Below are positions 33,566 through 46,031 of a DNA stretch of 64,000 nucleotides, in pieces. Under the pieces are notes generated by a model. It was given only the letters and a program-made list of their open reading frames with translations, made no database searches and was not told where the DNA came from. The translations under genes were made by a program, and so were the position numbers. The stretch is from the NCBI GenBank assembly GCA_030248135.1, contig JASANC010000277.1, forward strand, positions 1-64,000. The letters run 5' to 3'. Every line of letters starts with the position of its first letter. Within the stretch, counting starts at the first letter, position 1. The stretch comes from Theristus sp. LFF4_11 (Eukaryota; Nematoda; Chromadorea; Monhysterida; Xyalidae).

Positions 33566-36026
33566 ATGAGCAATAGTGATGCGAGCTCCTGCCCGGGCGG
33601 CGGCATTGCGTGGCCACAAAAGCAGCAGCAGCCGCAGCAACAACAACAACAGCACCAACAGACCACTGCTACATCAGTAGTTGTCAAAAAACACCTTCAG
33701 CAGAACATCAACAACGCCGCTCATAAGCTTGATGATGCGTCAGCGGCTTGCTCGTCCGACAGTGGCATGTCGTGCGAGAACAGTCCACGCACCAGCAGCA
33801 GCACCTCGGAGGATTGCAATAATGATGAAGGCAACAATCAGCAATCATCAGCAGCCGACTGCAAGCGGATGCGGCCGGAGGTATTGCATGATAGCAAAAA
33901 AATACAATCCATTTGTTGCAAACGTGTTTTTTGAACCGTCAGTCTTGTCTTGTGCACAATCACCGTCAGCGGGTACGATTCTGATGCGTTATTGCAAAAA
34001 GATATAAAAGATATTCAGGAGGTATTCTCTGGCGGGACTGGATCGGTTAGCTGATTCTTGAAATCAGGGAAGTTTCCATATGCAAAATTTCTGTGTGTTA
34101 TTTGTCCATCAGGTGCCAAGTTCACCGGCCGCTCCACTCGATTTCTCGATGAAAGCGCACCACCACCAGCAAAGCTCGCGCTCGCACAGTTTCGACGACG
34201 CGAACAGTCACCGCCATCAACTGCATCAGCAGCAACGTCTGTGTGCGTCAGCAGCAGCGTCTCAACGCAATAACAACATTTCAACCGTGGCGTCAGCGTT
34301 TCGCCTCGTCAATCCGATCACAATACACAATTTCGCATCAACTCAGCAATCAGCAGTTGCGGGCCCATCAGCGCCGCTGCTCCATCTACAGCAACATCAT
34401 CAACAGCGACCCGTCACGGCGCCCGGCACATCAACGCTCACCGCAACAGGTCAGTTAAAGAAAAACACGAATCCGGCTGAAAAATGTGTGCCATGATTCA
34501 CGATTGTGATCACGATTCTGTGTTATGCAAACAATCATAGGTTTGAACTTGATGACGTCTTCATCAACAGCGTCCATCAGCAGCAGCCGACAGGAGCCAC
34601 CGCCACCACCACTGGTGTCAGTGCGACCGTTCAAAATGTACAACCCGCAAGATCCACTCTCGGCGTTGCAAGTGACGCCCGCCACGGACAGTAGCAGCAA
34701 TCAGCAAGCATCGGCAATCAACGCTAAAAATCAAGCGCATCATCAGTTCCCGATCAACGATCAAATGCGTTCATCAGTGTTGTTGAACGGCACTGATCAT
34801 GGAAGCAACAATGCGGCTGCTGCTGATCTCATACTCAGTCACTATCGGCAGATGCTGATGCACCACCACCATCATCAGCAACAGTTGATGCTGAATCAGC
34901 AACAACGAACAAGTCAGGCGAGTCAACAAGCGAAACTGACCAACAACAACACACCGTCCCCACCGCAGGTAGAAGTTGGTATCCGATTGAATTCAGCAAA
35001 ACAATGCAATAAATTCAATTTTCATGTTTCCAACGTACCAATTTTGCGGTCAAATGACCATTTCATTTGTACAATTTGGTTTAGTTCGGGTCTGCCAGCA
35101 AAGGTAAATGCTAAAACAATGCACTATTCAGCAAAGTCAGTAAATTTCAACAGTAATTGCAGACAGCGTTCAAAGTACATATGCAAGCTTGTGTCAATCA
35201 GTACCCAATTCAATATCTTCAATTTCGGAGTCGTGAAACACAATCAGCAACGGAAGCACAGGTGACGTCGACGTCGCATCCGCACACCGAGGGCGCCTCA
35301 CCAGACAGCAAACGCCAGCGTGCGCGTACGTCCAGTTGCGACCGACCTCTGCAACCGCTGCTGCCACGATGCGCCGCGATCAGCGCCGAATCATCATCAT
35401 CAGCAGCAACAGCACATCATCTGCTGCTGCATCAGCAACAGACGTCGTCGTTGTCGATTGCGAATCTGCTCAGTGGCAACAATCCCAATGGCAGTAATAC
35501 AAAAGGCGTCGCCGACAACAATAATAAGCCGTCGGTGATCGTGGAGGCCGCGTCATGCAAACGCCTCAGCAGCGGCACACTCGACAGTGAGCAGCGGGCC
35601 GAGGTCGCCGGCAGCGCGGCGCCGATGCAGTCGATCAGCATGGAGCTGACGGACGACATCAACAACAACATCAACAACAACACATCAGCCATGTTGATCA
35701 TGTCGCCCTCATCCGACACGTCATCATCGGTGATTGCGACGGGCGCGCACCACCCGGCTGCTGGCTCGTCATCAGCGGCGGCCAGTGTCGCCGGTCGCTC
35801 GAAGGGCAAATCGCTGCCGGACGAACTGAAGGACGACGCGTACTGGGAGCGCCGACGCAAGAACAACGAGGCGGCGAAGCGTTCGCGTGACGCGCGTCGC
35901 CAGAAGGAGGACGAGATCGCGATGCGCGCTGCGCTGCTGGAGCAGGAGAACCTGCGGCTGCGCCTCGAGGTCGCGCAGTTGAGGGCGGACACGGAGAAAT
36001 TGAGGCAGATGCTGCTGAATGTGTAG
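33566..36026 (+). CDS. bZIP transcription factor (PAR/E4BP4/Giant-like group), Q/H-rich
   Basis: Four exons: 33566-33880, 34113-34449, 34541-34968, 35163-36026. Phases match; 647 residues. The C-terminus holds the bZIP: basic region about 586-606 with [20 protein letters not shown], preceded by DELKDDAYW, then a leucine zipper to the end ([25 protein letters not shown]). The [14 protein letters not shown] basic region is that of the PAR/E4BP4/vrille/Giant/CES-2 group, which bind TTAYGTAA-type sites. The N-terminal 575 residues are low complexity with poly-Q, poly-H, poly-N and poly-S runs. At 113-117 the motif PLDFS resembles the PxDLS co-repressor (CtBP) motif present in some family members. 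Nuclear DNA-binding regulator, likely a repressor by analogy. I chose the first in-frame ATG in a CAACATGAGC context; an upstream exon cannot be excluded. Confidence 0.88.
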
Positions 36027-37830
36027 AGAAGAAGCGCAGGTTTCATTCAATTGTTGTTGCTGTGGTGGTCTGGCTTTGCTTAGTGGCGAACATTATTCTG
36101 ATAGCAATGTTTTTTTGCTCGCTCCTGATAGCTGCATGCCTACATTGTATGTATTTAGTTTTTTAAGTTCTTTGGTTTGTTAGAGCAGTAATTTTGAAAG
36201 CAAACAGATTGGTTATAGTTTTAACAAAGAGCAAAAAATTCTGAAAAGCAGCTCAATGGCATACGATTCTACACGTTCTTTAGAAGTTTGAAAAGATTGC
36301 TGTTGTGTTAGAACTGTTAGAATTGCATTTTCACTCGTGTCTGATGACAGAAATTGTTTGAAAACAAAGTCATATCGGGGTTCAAATTGCATGCCCTCTT
36401 ATTTTAAAAATTTTTAAAAGCTTAGAAGTGTCAACTTTTGCATGTGCTCTTGATGTACGTCCATTTTGTGAACATCTCTTGCGATTGATATGTTTGTGTT
36501 TTGTTTTGCTTGCCTTAAAAAACTCAATGAAAATATCAGTTCAGTCCACAAAAAAACGAAAAGTCTTTCATCGAATTCATATTCAGACTGTTCGTGTTTT
36601 CACCTGTTCTATACTTCGTTCTAGCACTTTCCCTTCGGGTATTCCTGGTTCACAAATTTTATTTTTTTATTGCATCATTTTTTGCACGAATCACGGATGT
36701 TCTTCAAACGCTTGTCTGTTCAATAGCGTGAAAGTATCAGAAATGCTATGATATACAATCACTGGGAGAAATCACCAAGTTTCGCCAGTTTGTCTCACAG
36801 TGGCTCTTGTGTTTGTTCAATTTAAGAAATTCATATTTTCAATCAATAAAATAAGAATGCATTCATAATCACAATGTTTTTTTATCAGAAAACCCTGCCA
36901 CCCAATGCTAAAGTGCCTGCCATTTTCACACCACCATTCTCCGTTCTACTCAGTGTGCCATGGTATTCCAATGCAGAGATATCTAGATACAAAGTGTTGC
37001 GGTCAGGTGTGCCAGACTCACTGCAGAAGCTCCGCTCCGGTGGCGTTTTCTGACCAATGGCAACATCGCTGACTTGATAGCGCGACTTTTTTTATCGTGC
37101 AGTGAACTGGTCGGTCACTTCATAGATGACCGGAAAACGCCTTCAGTCGCTTCCGCGGCTGTCGTCTGGTGGAAAACTGAACTGCAGTACTGTATATTCG
37201 TTTAAACCTGTCACTTTTTTTGCACAATGCAGAGCATGCAGAGCTTTGAATTGCAGAAAGAAGAACTAACTTATCGGGTTTGGTTAAAATCAAACACCCT
37301 ATTTGGTGCCAAATATGTTTTCTTGCAACTCTGATCCCGTTCTTTCTGCTTTCGTTAGCTCCGAGTTCTGCAAAAAAAGTGACAGATTTAACCGAATATA
37401 CTGTATTTTTACAGCACGATGATTTTTAGTCACATGGCACGATGAATGACATCAATGATGGAGTGGTATGAAAAATGGCAGCGGGCACCTTTTCACCGTC
37501 TACGGCATTGCATTTGGTAGTTTTTCGGCGTGACTTGATTTTTGAAAATTTTCACTTGCCAGGTTGTTTCGTCTTTGTCGTTACACACGGACTTAGCAGA
37601 AATCTGTTGTTCATTGTTGGATGAATTGTAAGCAGAATGAAAATAAAAAATGCACCTTGTGACAGCTGATTGCGGCTGCAGGCTTACAACATTTTTTTGC
37701 AACCAATCAATTAACGAAGCCAAAACCTTATTGCTTCACTCAAAATCTCGTCTTCAATTGAATCAATGTATGTTTTTCTTTCAACTGTTTTGAAATGAAC
37801 AAAGTTGAGCTACATTATGTCGTTTCGAGT
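36027..37830. other. Intergenic between convergent bZIP and OATP genes
   Basis: The 3' regions of two convergent genes. It contains one full family E repeat (37188-37405). No other coding signal seen. Confidence 0.45.
37188..37405. repeat. Palindromic repeat family E, best copy
   Basis: TACTGTATATTCGTTTAAAC and mirror GATTTAACCGAATATACTGTA, followed inward by CCTGTCACTTTTTTTGCA and its complement. About 218 bp, TA at both ends. Other copies: 45198-45421, 57549-57767; degraded 21886-22040 and 41050-41262; half copies near 14572-14636 and 51004-51065. Confidence 0.8.
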
Positions 37831-40800
37831 TTACTTATCTCGCGGTGTCATTCTGATGTGCTGCGGCATTGCAGCGATCGATTGATTGCCACGATCAGTG
37901 GGCGGACACTTGTACAGCCATTGATTCAACAGGTTCGTGGTGATACCAGTGACGCAGTGTAACACACCTGGTCAACATGTGCACACTTTGTGCTGCCCGT
38001 ATTGAAACATGCATTATATTTGTGAAATGCAAAAGAACACTGAAAACTAACAGCTGTTTTTCAAACGTTCAAGCTTTTTGCTTTGTAGATCGCTTCAACA
38101 CTGAAAGCAGGACCTGAAACCTCGATCCTATTCTATATTTGATAAACGATCAACATTCTGCACTAAACTTTAAGCAGTGCGATCAAACTCTTTGGCCCTT
38201 CACAGAAAAAAAGAAAAAAACGAACTAACCAAGCGCAGTCAGCACGTAGGGAATCGTGTCCATGTCGTACAGCAGACAATTCTCGCGGTCTTCGCTCTGA
38301 TCAACCAACAAACAGCACTGGTCCGCGAACCAACCGGTCAATAGGATCGACGGTAAGGCCGCTGGACAAAAGCGGGCATGTTTTTTGTAAATTTGTTAAA
38401 GTTCGAATGTTATGCCTTGCTAGCATAACAGTAACAAAAGCTTTTGAAAGGAATAGGTCAAGAATAATTCATATATAACAATCTGTGCGCGCACACCTGA
38501 CATGGCAACAACGCCGTTGACAGCATTGCCAACGCCACGCAGGTCGATTGGGATTATTCTGCGAACAGAAAAATGAACGAAATCGCATTGATAAAGAGAA
38601 AACGTTCCCTCAGTTAGAACAATAACAAAAGCTGGCAGATTTGCTGCTGGATGCGGTGCCTCTAAACTGCCAACCAATCCTCCAGCGACCACGACACTTG
38701 ACCTCCAGTCAAGACATTTTTATCACTGACAAACGAGTCACGCTGTTTCACCGTTTTTTGTGTTTTTCGTTTTGTTTTGAGCCCTCGTGAAGAGGCGTAA
38801 TGTAACCATTGTGAATTTATTCAAACGTGTCCGGACTAAAATGGCGTCATTTGCTTTAAAAACGCCCGTTTTGTCAAGGTGCAGGCACTAAAATGTCAGT
38901 TTGGTGTGACTGATTCGACATTCACCATTTGTTTATGGGAAGAAATCGGCTAAACGGAAAGTCTGGTTTGCTGTGAACGACAAGCGCATGTTTGGAGGCA
39001 GATGACGTCATTTCAGTGGGACACATTTTAAAAAATAGATCATATTCTGGTCCAAATGAACGAGAACCTCAATATTTACCGTATTACCTCTAATAAACCC
39101 CCATGGGGGTTTATTTCTTCAGCGACTTCTGGGGGTAGGGGTTTATTTTGGGGGGGGGTTTATTTTTGGGGGGGGGGTTTATTTGGAAACCATTTTTAGG
39201 GGTGGGCAAAATGGCAAAAATACCTTCCATGGCAGGAAGGAAGTCGCAGAAACTTCTACTCTACATAGAAATTTCCTTTTACAACAGCCGTTTGTAATGA
39301 AATTACCACTAACTCATCCATTTGGGGCCTTTGGTAGCACAATTTCATCATTTTCACTGCAACCAGCCACTGAATTCGCTGGGTATGTGTTTCAAACAGG
39401 TTTCCAATAATCCCCCATGGGGGATTATTTTTTGGGGGGGATTATTTTGAAACTTGTCGAGGGGGTGGGGGTTTATTTTGGGGGGGGGGGGTTAATTTGG
39501 GGGGGAGGTTTAATAGAGGTAATACGGTATTAGTCCTTTTTTGGTTTCGAGACGCGCTGCGTTTGGATAGGATAGGAATAGGAAGACGTTTCATGAATTG
39601 AGCGGCAAATACAAAGTTGTGGCGCCGTCGCATTGAGGATTCGATTTTTTTTGCTTTAGGTGTGCGGCTTTTTTTCAGAGTGTAAAACTTTTGTGTGTCG
39701 ACCGACAAACTTTCTGAAGCAATAATACAAAACGAAACTAAAAACGTCGAATGATGTTGAACCATTAAAGCGTGGTGCCACCTGAGATTGAGCTGTTGCA
39801 GTGGCACAAGCAACGCCGCCTGCACAGCGCACAACACAGCGAGCACAGCGATAAAGACGCTCAGACGTCCGCTGCATTCTTCCCTGCAGTCTCCTGCGGC
39901 ATAATAATGCGCTCACCGATTTACCGAGGAACACACGATTCATTGAGAAAAACACTGACATCAAATCAAGACATAACAGCTCCGGGCAATGAAAAAAAGA
40001 ACTGGTAATAAGGTGTCCATCTGATAAAACCCCCAGCAAAACCATTCTGTGTCAACGACCACCTACCCGGTATCAGCTTGATTGTTTCGTGGTGTATTGC
40101 AGTTTCTTCAACACAACCGCAGTCACTCCAACGATCCTAAAAAACAATGACAGAAATGAGTCTGTTGACAGTGAGCTTGTGTGGCTTGTGATCCTGAATG
40201 GCGTTTAGAAAATCTTGATTTGCCCCTCGCTTCGCCACCACACGCGTCGTCGTTCTTACAGAAAAGAGATACAATAATAATGTAGCCCACACCACATGCA
40301 AACAGCAAAAGAACTTCAAACCCAGCATTCAACTCTTTTTCAGAGTTTTTGCCGTGAGTCTTTTTCTTTTATTTGAAAACCAAAATGTAGAAACACAAGG
40401 AAGGCATAACTGCGGACTGCTGCGCTCGCGGAAAGCGCGCTGCACGCTCGTGCAACCGGCGTGACACGGCGAGTAATAAGCAACACGCGAGCGCACGTCG
40501 CAGACCGGTTGAAACTCGGTGGTGCAACCGCAGTTTGCATTGCAACTGTGCTCGATGTCGCTGAAACAAACGGCCACATCTTCCACAACCCTGCCAAGAC
40601 CCACCATGTTGCCTCTCTCCCCCAAACATTTTCAACTTTTAAACCTCTCATCGTAATCCCAGCAATTGACCAAAAAACTGTGTGGCAGGCATAAACCGGA
40701 GTTTGTTTTTTGGGCATCACAAATGTTTTGCTCTTCTTTTTGCTTTGTCAAAAACCAACCGCAAACCATTCTCAGTCACTAGCGCATTACTGAACGAGGT

Positions 40801-43800
40801 CTCGCCACGAATCACAGCAGCGGTTGAATTCTGATAGTACGGATATGTGACGCCGGCCAGTGACGCGCTTTCGCAGTGCAGCAGAAAGATCGGAATCAGC
40901 AGCATTTTTAGCGCCGTGAACAGCAGGTCGAATTGGAAATACATTTTCACGGTGAATCGAAAGCGGCGGCAGACGGCCGCTGCGCCGAGGCGACTCGTCG
41001 CCATGATCGGCACAAAAATCGCACCTGCAGTAGTTTTCTTTAAACCTATACGTATGTTTGTTTTGTATCACCCTCGCAGAATACAGAGCTCGCAAAAGAA
41101 CGGGATCGGAGTTGCAAGAACACACATTTAGCCACAAATGGAACGCCTGATTTCATCGAAACCCGATTTGTTTCCTTCTTCTTATTGCAATTCAAAGTGT
41201 CGCCAGCTCTGTTTTTTTTGAGAACAAAAAGTGAGAGGTTGCAGCAAAAAAGGAAATTTTCTTGTGGTCTAACTACACACCTGATGAGGAAAACAAAATG
41301 AAAGGCAATTTTTCTAGGTCACAGTGCTTCGTGTAACAAGCAAATTCAGTTTTTTTTATTTGAACACAAACCGACAAGCAGCGCTGCCTTGCTCGCTCGA
41401 ATGTGGAAATAGTTCTCGACTAGTTTCGGCATCAGCGGCATCAAACCGGCAAATATCAACACGGCGATGAAACGTTGCAGATTGTTGAGCACAAAAAATG
41501 GTATGCGCAGTAAGCTCTGTAAGAAAAAACCAACGAATGGTGATTTCAGGCGGATGTTTTTACCCAGATGGCAGACCCAGAAAAGCGCACAGGACGCCGT
41601 CAGGACGCCCATCGAGTGTGCTCTGTCATTAAGTGCCTACACACCGCAAGACCTTTTACACCTCAAGAGCTCGATCCCCGAACGCACATCTGAGAGTCTA
41701 ACGCGCTACACCCAGGCCCATTGCTGACCATAATTTGGCGATGCACGTTTGACAGTTTTTTCGTCTTGACGGCCGGCGTGAAATCACCCTGAACCGTGGA
41801 GCGATCACGTTTACGATACTCGGCGGACACTGAATGCAAGAAATATCGTGCGAGTGTTTTTATTTCCGGTTGTTTGTTTTTGCACTGAAGAACTACAATG
41901 TACATACGCGGTACAATATTCGTTACTAACGGCGGATTTAGCAATTAGTTTTTTTTTGCGCGTACGCATGGACACAGCACTTAAAAATGGCCACGCGATT
42001 TAGAAATCGTGTCGTGTGTGGTATCTCAATGCATCATGGAGACGATTAGTTTGCGTACAGGATTTTGAACAGCGTCTGTGCGTGTACGGACAAAAAAAAC
42101 TGGTGTTTTCGCCTTAAACGTGCTACTACTGCGGTCGCTGTTACAGTGTATGTAGTGGCGCAAGTTTGGTGTCGAACTTGGAAGCTGCGCGATTTCTAAA
42201 CCATCTGCAGGCAAATGTCACGAAGAAAGAAAACCAAAAACTGAACAACATAAAAAAATGTTTTCACTGGGAAGATGTCGAGCGAAGCCAAACAGCGGCA
42301 CCGCAGTGAGCAGCCACGCGACGGCGCCGCACGTTGGTGCCAGCCACCAAGCGCCCACCCAACGCGCATCTGCTGGTGTGATGCCGAGTCTAACAATGTC
42401 GAATGTGATATTATCCGAGCTTATCGCGCGCGTGTCGCAGTGTCTCATTTGCACGCATACAGATGTAGAAAATGTTTCACGGCAAAAATGCAGCAATTGG
42501 AAGGGAATCATCGAAACTAAACACGTCCAGTAATCTGACGTCCGATTTTCAAAACAGGTTGAAAACCTATAACCAATCAAACGCTTTCCCACGAAACATC
42601 ATTGCCACTTCTATTCGTACGACGTTCGAGCGCGAAACAGCGCATTCGGCTTTTCGGCTGTGCGGTTTTCCACACATCATTCAACATGATTACGCTTACA
42701 TCACACTAAAAAACAACTTCACACAAACAGTCGGTTACAGAATGCTATCTTCGGTCAGGAAACCGGTGTAGATGCGCAGGAACAGCGCGTTCACGACGAA
42801 ACCAACCATGCTGCCAAGGCTGGTCGAGAGCGCGTAAATCGCTGCGAAACATCAGCAACGGCTGATTTGTGTGTTGTGTTTTCATTATCATTTCACCCAA
42901 CAATCAACGTACCCAAGTAGACGGGCGACGCGTCCTGTTGCACATTTTCATCGATGTAGAGCATGCCAAAGTGTTGGATGTAATGGCACAGACCCACAAA
43001 CACTTTGCCAACGCTCAACAGAACGTAGCCAGTTATTGACGAGCTGAGACCTGTAAAACACAGGACACGAAAAAATGTGTCAAGAAGTCAATGTGATGCT
43101 GCAGGTCTCATGTTTCAAAAAGGGCTCTCTCGGCAACCAATGTGTGTTCCAAAAATTAGATGTATGTATATAAGGAGAAAACTTTAGATGCAATATCTTC
43201 AACTCACCTGAAAGCTCAATAACCTCTTCATCAGTTGTTTCATTATCGCAAGTAAAGTTGTTGGAAAACCATACCGTGCTGTTTGCAGTTCCCATGATTA
43301 CCTAGAAATAGAAACAAACCACACAAATGCTACATTTTTACTCTAATGTGGTTGAATTTTGATTATTTGCGACTGCCGCCTTTGTTTTCACACATCTGCG
43401 TCCTTTTGGTTTTTATTGGGGAACAATAAAAGAGCAAACCTGACTGTAAGGATGTGCGATGAACTCGGCAGACACCATGACGGCGAGGCCAAACGCGCCA
43501 ACGAAATTGGACGCAGCAATCCAACGACCTTTATGGCCTGCAGGGGGCACAGTCGCGAAAGATAATGAGATCAAAATATTTCTGAACTCTGAAGCGCCAT
43601 TCATGGAGTTCGAAATGCGCGCGTCGCTTCACGCGGCGTCACGTCGCTGCACATTCACGGAGCAAAACACAGCTCAGCTTCAGCGCGTTTCACGTTTTAG
43701 CGCACGCGCACATTCATGAACGCGCGGCGCTAAAGCGCGTTGAAGCGGCTGCTGCGCGCCAGCATGAATGATGAAGGGACACGCTGTAAATTTTTTGACA

Positions 43801-45089
43801 CACATTTGACACTGGGACACACATTTTGAGGTCCGGCTTTCAAATGGCGCAGCGGCTGACGCCGCTTACTTCTTCATTCATGTTGAAGCTGACGCCTGCG
43901 CATCAGCGCGCGCGTGCATGAATGGGCCTTTAAGCGGCAACACTCATGAAGCAGTATTTAGTGACACGTAGGTGTGTTATAACAGAGCTACACGGTCGCT
44001 AAATACTGCTTCATGAATGCCCCTTCAGAGGAACGAACACTGTTGAAAAAGTATCGATTGCTTTGAATCCGATCCGGTCGGTTTGAAGAAAAAAACGAAA
44101 GTCTTTACAACACGAAACCAAACGCTTATGTTCGTTTTGGAAACGAATTCGGGGAGATTAAACACGACGCTGTGTGATGAAAACAACAAAAAGGAGGAAC
44201 ATGACTGGACCGATGTTGACGAAATGGCCGATCGGAATGGCCATCGGTATGACGACAGCCAGCGGCAGCATCACCGTCAACGCCATGCGGGTCATGCTGA
44301 AGCCGAAGCGGCGTTCGATGGTCGTGATCGTGGCGCCACCGGTGCCCATCACGGCAAACCTGATCGCACAAAGATTTTGCCACACATTTTACCAAACCCA
44401 TCTTTTTGTGGCGACTGGTAGCCAAAAAAGCATCATCATTAGCGCTTCTGTTTGTTTGATAAAATGTTTGGAATAATGGCTCTCTCAGTGCAGAAAGCTT
44501 GGAGGGCACCACTGAGCTGCCTCTTGCTTGAAAACGACCAATCAGCCAGCGCTAGTTTTTTTTGTGATTAGATTGGGTGAAATGTTTGGATTTTGCGTTT
44601 GAGAAGCAACAGTGAAAAATCTGACATGAACACCTGCGCCAGCTGGCATTGACAAACACAGTTGGGCGTGTTCAGCTGGTGCATTTTGGCGCCCCTATTT
44701 TTCGACTGAATATACCCTAGTTCGTGAAGGGCAGTAGAAGCCGCCAAAAATGATCGTTCTCATTTTTTTGGAATTTACAATTGTATTTGGAAAGCCATAG
44801 TTCCCAATTTTTCAGATTGCCAAGAATGTCCGTTTCTTCATTTTACCCAGAAATAAATCGCTGCAAGGCGATGAAAAACATCAGCCATCGACAAGTGTGA
44901 AAGCGCTGCAAGCAGTTCGGGGTCCATCTGAAACACACATTTGATTGTCTCAGGGAAACCCGACGACCCTGATGAAAAATAAAGCCGCACAATGTTTAGA
45001 TGTGCGACGTACCCGCAAAACCCGTATCGTTGCTCAGGTTGGTTTGTTGTGAGTCCACTGTCTGATGATGCCTCGAATACTTTTGTCAT
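37831..45089 (-). CDS. Organic anion transporting polypeptide (OATP/SLCO family)
   Basis: Seventeen exons, minus strand: 45089-45013, 44927-44847, 44359-44211, 43537-43440, 43301-43208, 43050-42913, 42841-42739, 42389-42268, 41829-41729, 41516-41372, 41024-40796, 40560-40446, 40136-40067, 39893-39782, 38558-38497, 38361-38230, 37967-37831. All phases agree; 654 residues, the usual family length with 12 membrane segments. Marks in order: YGFCGWTPNCLQRF at the N-terminus, TTIERRFGFS after helix 1, ENVQQDASPVYL, the superfamily signature WVGAWW (about 256-261), an extracellular Kazal-like loop starting CNANCGC (about 452) with PVC and SPCHAGC, then LLTGWFADQCC. Family role: sodium-independent uptake of amphipathic organic anions (steroid conjugates, eicosanoids, thyroid hormone) at the plasma membrane. 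Least certain: donors at 40446 and 40796 and the last exon. Introns host SINE, B, G, E and H repeats. Confidence 0.93.
38808..39038. repeat. Palindromic repeat family H (OATP intron)
   Basis: The left arm GAATTTATTCAAACGTGTCC…GGCGTCATTTGC is mirrored by GCAGATGACGTCATTTCAGTGGGACACATTT. A half copy lies at about 16925-17047. The arms carry exact CRE palindromes TGACGTCA (39003-39010, 17009-17016). Confidence 0.55.
39077..39529. mobile_element. Palindromic element G with long G runs (OATP intron)
   Basis: TACCGTATTACCTCTAATAA at the left and its mirror ending GGTAATACGGTA at the right, with CCATGGGGG palindromes and several runs of 5-10 G on the plus strand (39120-39182 and 39410-39510) separated by TTTATTT. 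About 453 bp, TA at both ends, no coding capacity. Confidence 0.75.
41050..41262. repeat. Palindromic repeat family E, degraded (OATP intron)
   Basis: CGCAGAATACAGAGCTCGCA, CGGGATCGGAGTTGCAAGAA and AAAAGTGAGAGGTTGCAGC are diverged family E arm segments. Confidence 0.55.
41550..41728 (-). mobile_element. tRNA-derived SINE family 1, abutting an OATP exon
   Basis: Minus-strand copy with CTGGGTGTAGCGCGTTAGAC (A-box side), GGGGATCGAGC (B box), ACTCGATGGGCGTCC and CGCTTTTCTGGGT. The tail is degraded. The neighbouring OATP exon ends at 41729, so its donor GT is the first two bases of this repeat or its junction. Confidence 0.8.
43591..43932. mobile_element. Short relative of foldback element B (OATP intron)
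   Basis: GAAGCGCCATTCATGGAGTT at the left and CATGAATGGGCCTTT at the right. Internal CATTCATGAACGCGCGGCGC and CAGCGGCTGACGCCGCTTAC match element B arms. A B' MITE starts 2 bases further on. Confidence 0.75.
43934..44027. repeat. Short MITE family B' (OATP intron)
   Basis: CACTCATGAAGCAGTATTTA and mirror TAAATACTGCTTCATGAATG, ending CCCCTTCA. Confidence 0.85.
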
Positions 45090-46031
45090 TATTTTCTTAT
45101 ATGGAAAGATTTTGAAATGATCTTCAAGAATTAAAAGTCTGTAAACTGGAAGTACGCAACAATCTGTAGACACGAATCGATTCTTTTATAATTGATGAAC
45201 AGTATATTTTGTTTAGTTAAACCTGTCACTTTTTATCGCAGAAAGCTCACTAAAGAGAAAGAATGAACGGAATCGGAGTTGCAAGAAAACATAGTCAGCC
45301 ACTTGTGGGTTGTGTTTGATTTTACCCAAAACATTCGTTCTCCTCACTGTAATTCAAAGTTTCGCATGCTATGTAATCTGCAAAAAAGTGACAGGTAGCA
45401 GGTTTAACCAGCATATACTTTCGGATAACTGCAAACAACAGTCAACCCGTTCGAAAATTTCAAAACTTGGTCTAATCTTTACAGTTTCGTGTGGTTTTTC
45501 ACAACATTTTGCACATTGATTTGTATATAATATGCGCACAGGTTTTTGAGCAACAGGTTATGTTGTGCAACACGCGCTCCCTTGTTTGCGTCACAGAGTT
45601 TCTCTGCATACTTTTTCATCACCACATTGTGTGCAAACTTATTTTTTGAATAATTGCAAATAATACGTAATATGCAAATAAAGTATTACGCTGGAAAAAT
45701 GCATTAAAGATAAAAAAGCGAGTGAGGGCTGTTCTCTGGTTTAAAAACAAGCATAAATGTGAGTAATTTATCACTTTTCTTGTAATTGTGTGTTGTTCGA
45801 AAAAGAATGTTTCTCTGCAAAAAATTAACATGCCCACATTTATTCAAAACAATCGGAACATTTTCCCCAGTGATATTAGTTTCATCAGATTGCGACAGGA
45901 TAAAAAAGTGGAGACACAAGGATTGTTCGAGATACACATATGCGCAAAAATACAGCACACCGTGTGTATCATCGTTCAAAACACAACAAAAAACCATATC
46001 GGTCGTTTCCAGAGTTTCACGCGCGCGTGTT
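45090..46031. other. Between OATP 5' end and the astacin-PAN 3' end
   Basis: Contains a family E repeat (45198-45421), probably the promoter region of the OATP gene (which reads leftward) and the 3' end of the astacin-PAN gene. No further exon seen. Confidence 0.45.
45198..45421. repeat. Palindromic repeat family E, just upstream of OATP
   Basis: AACAGTATATTTTGTTTAGT…CCTGTCACTTTTTATCGCAG mirrored by CTGCAAAAAAGTGACAGG…AACCAGCATATACTT. It lies 109 bases upstream of the OATP start codon, so it is within its promoter region. Confidence 0.75.

Noticed and set aside
35432..36046. Minus-strand ORF of 204 codons
   Set aside because: Antisense of the bZIP exon, rich in Ser/Leu from CAG/GCN codons.
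44126..44512. Minus-strand 128-codon ORF near the OATP start
   Set aside because: Wrong frame relative to the OATP exon 44359-44211, whose frame has the TTIERRF family motif.
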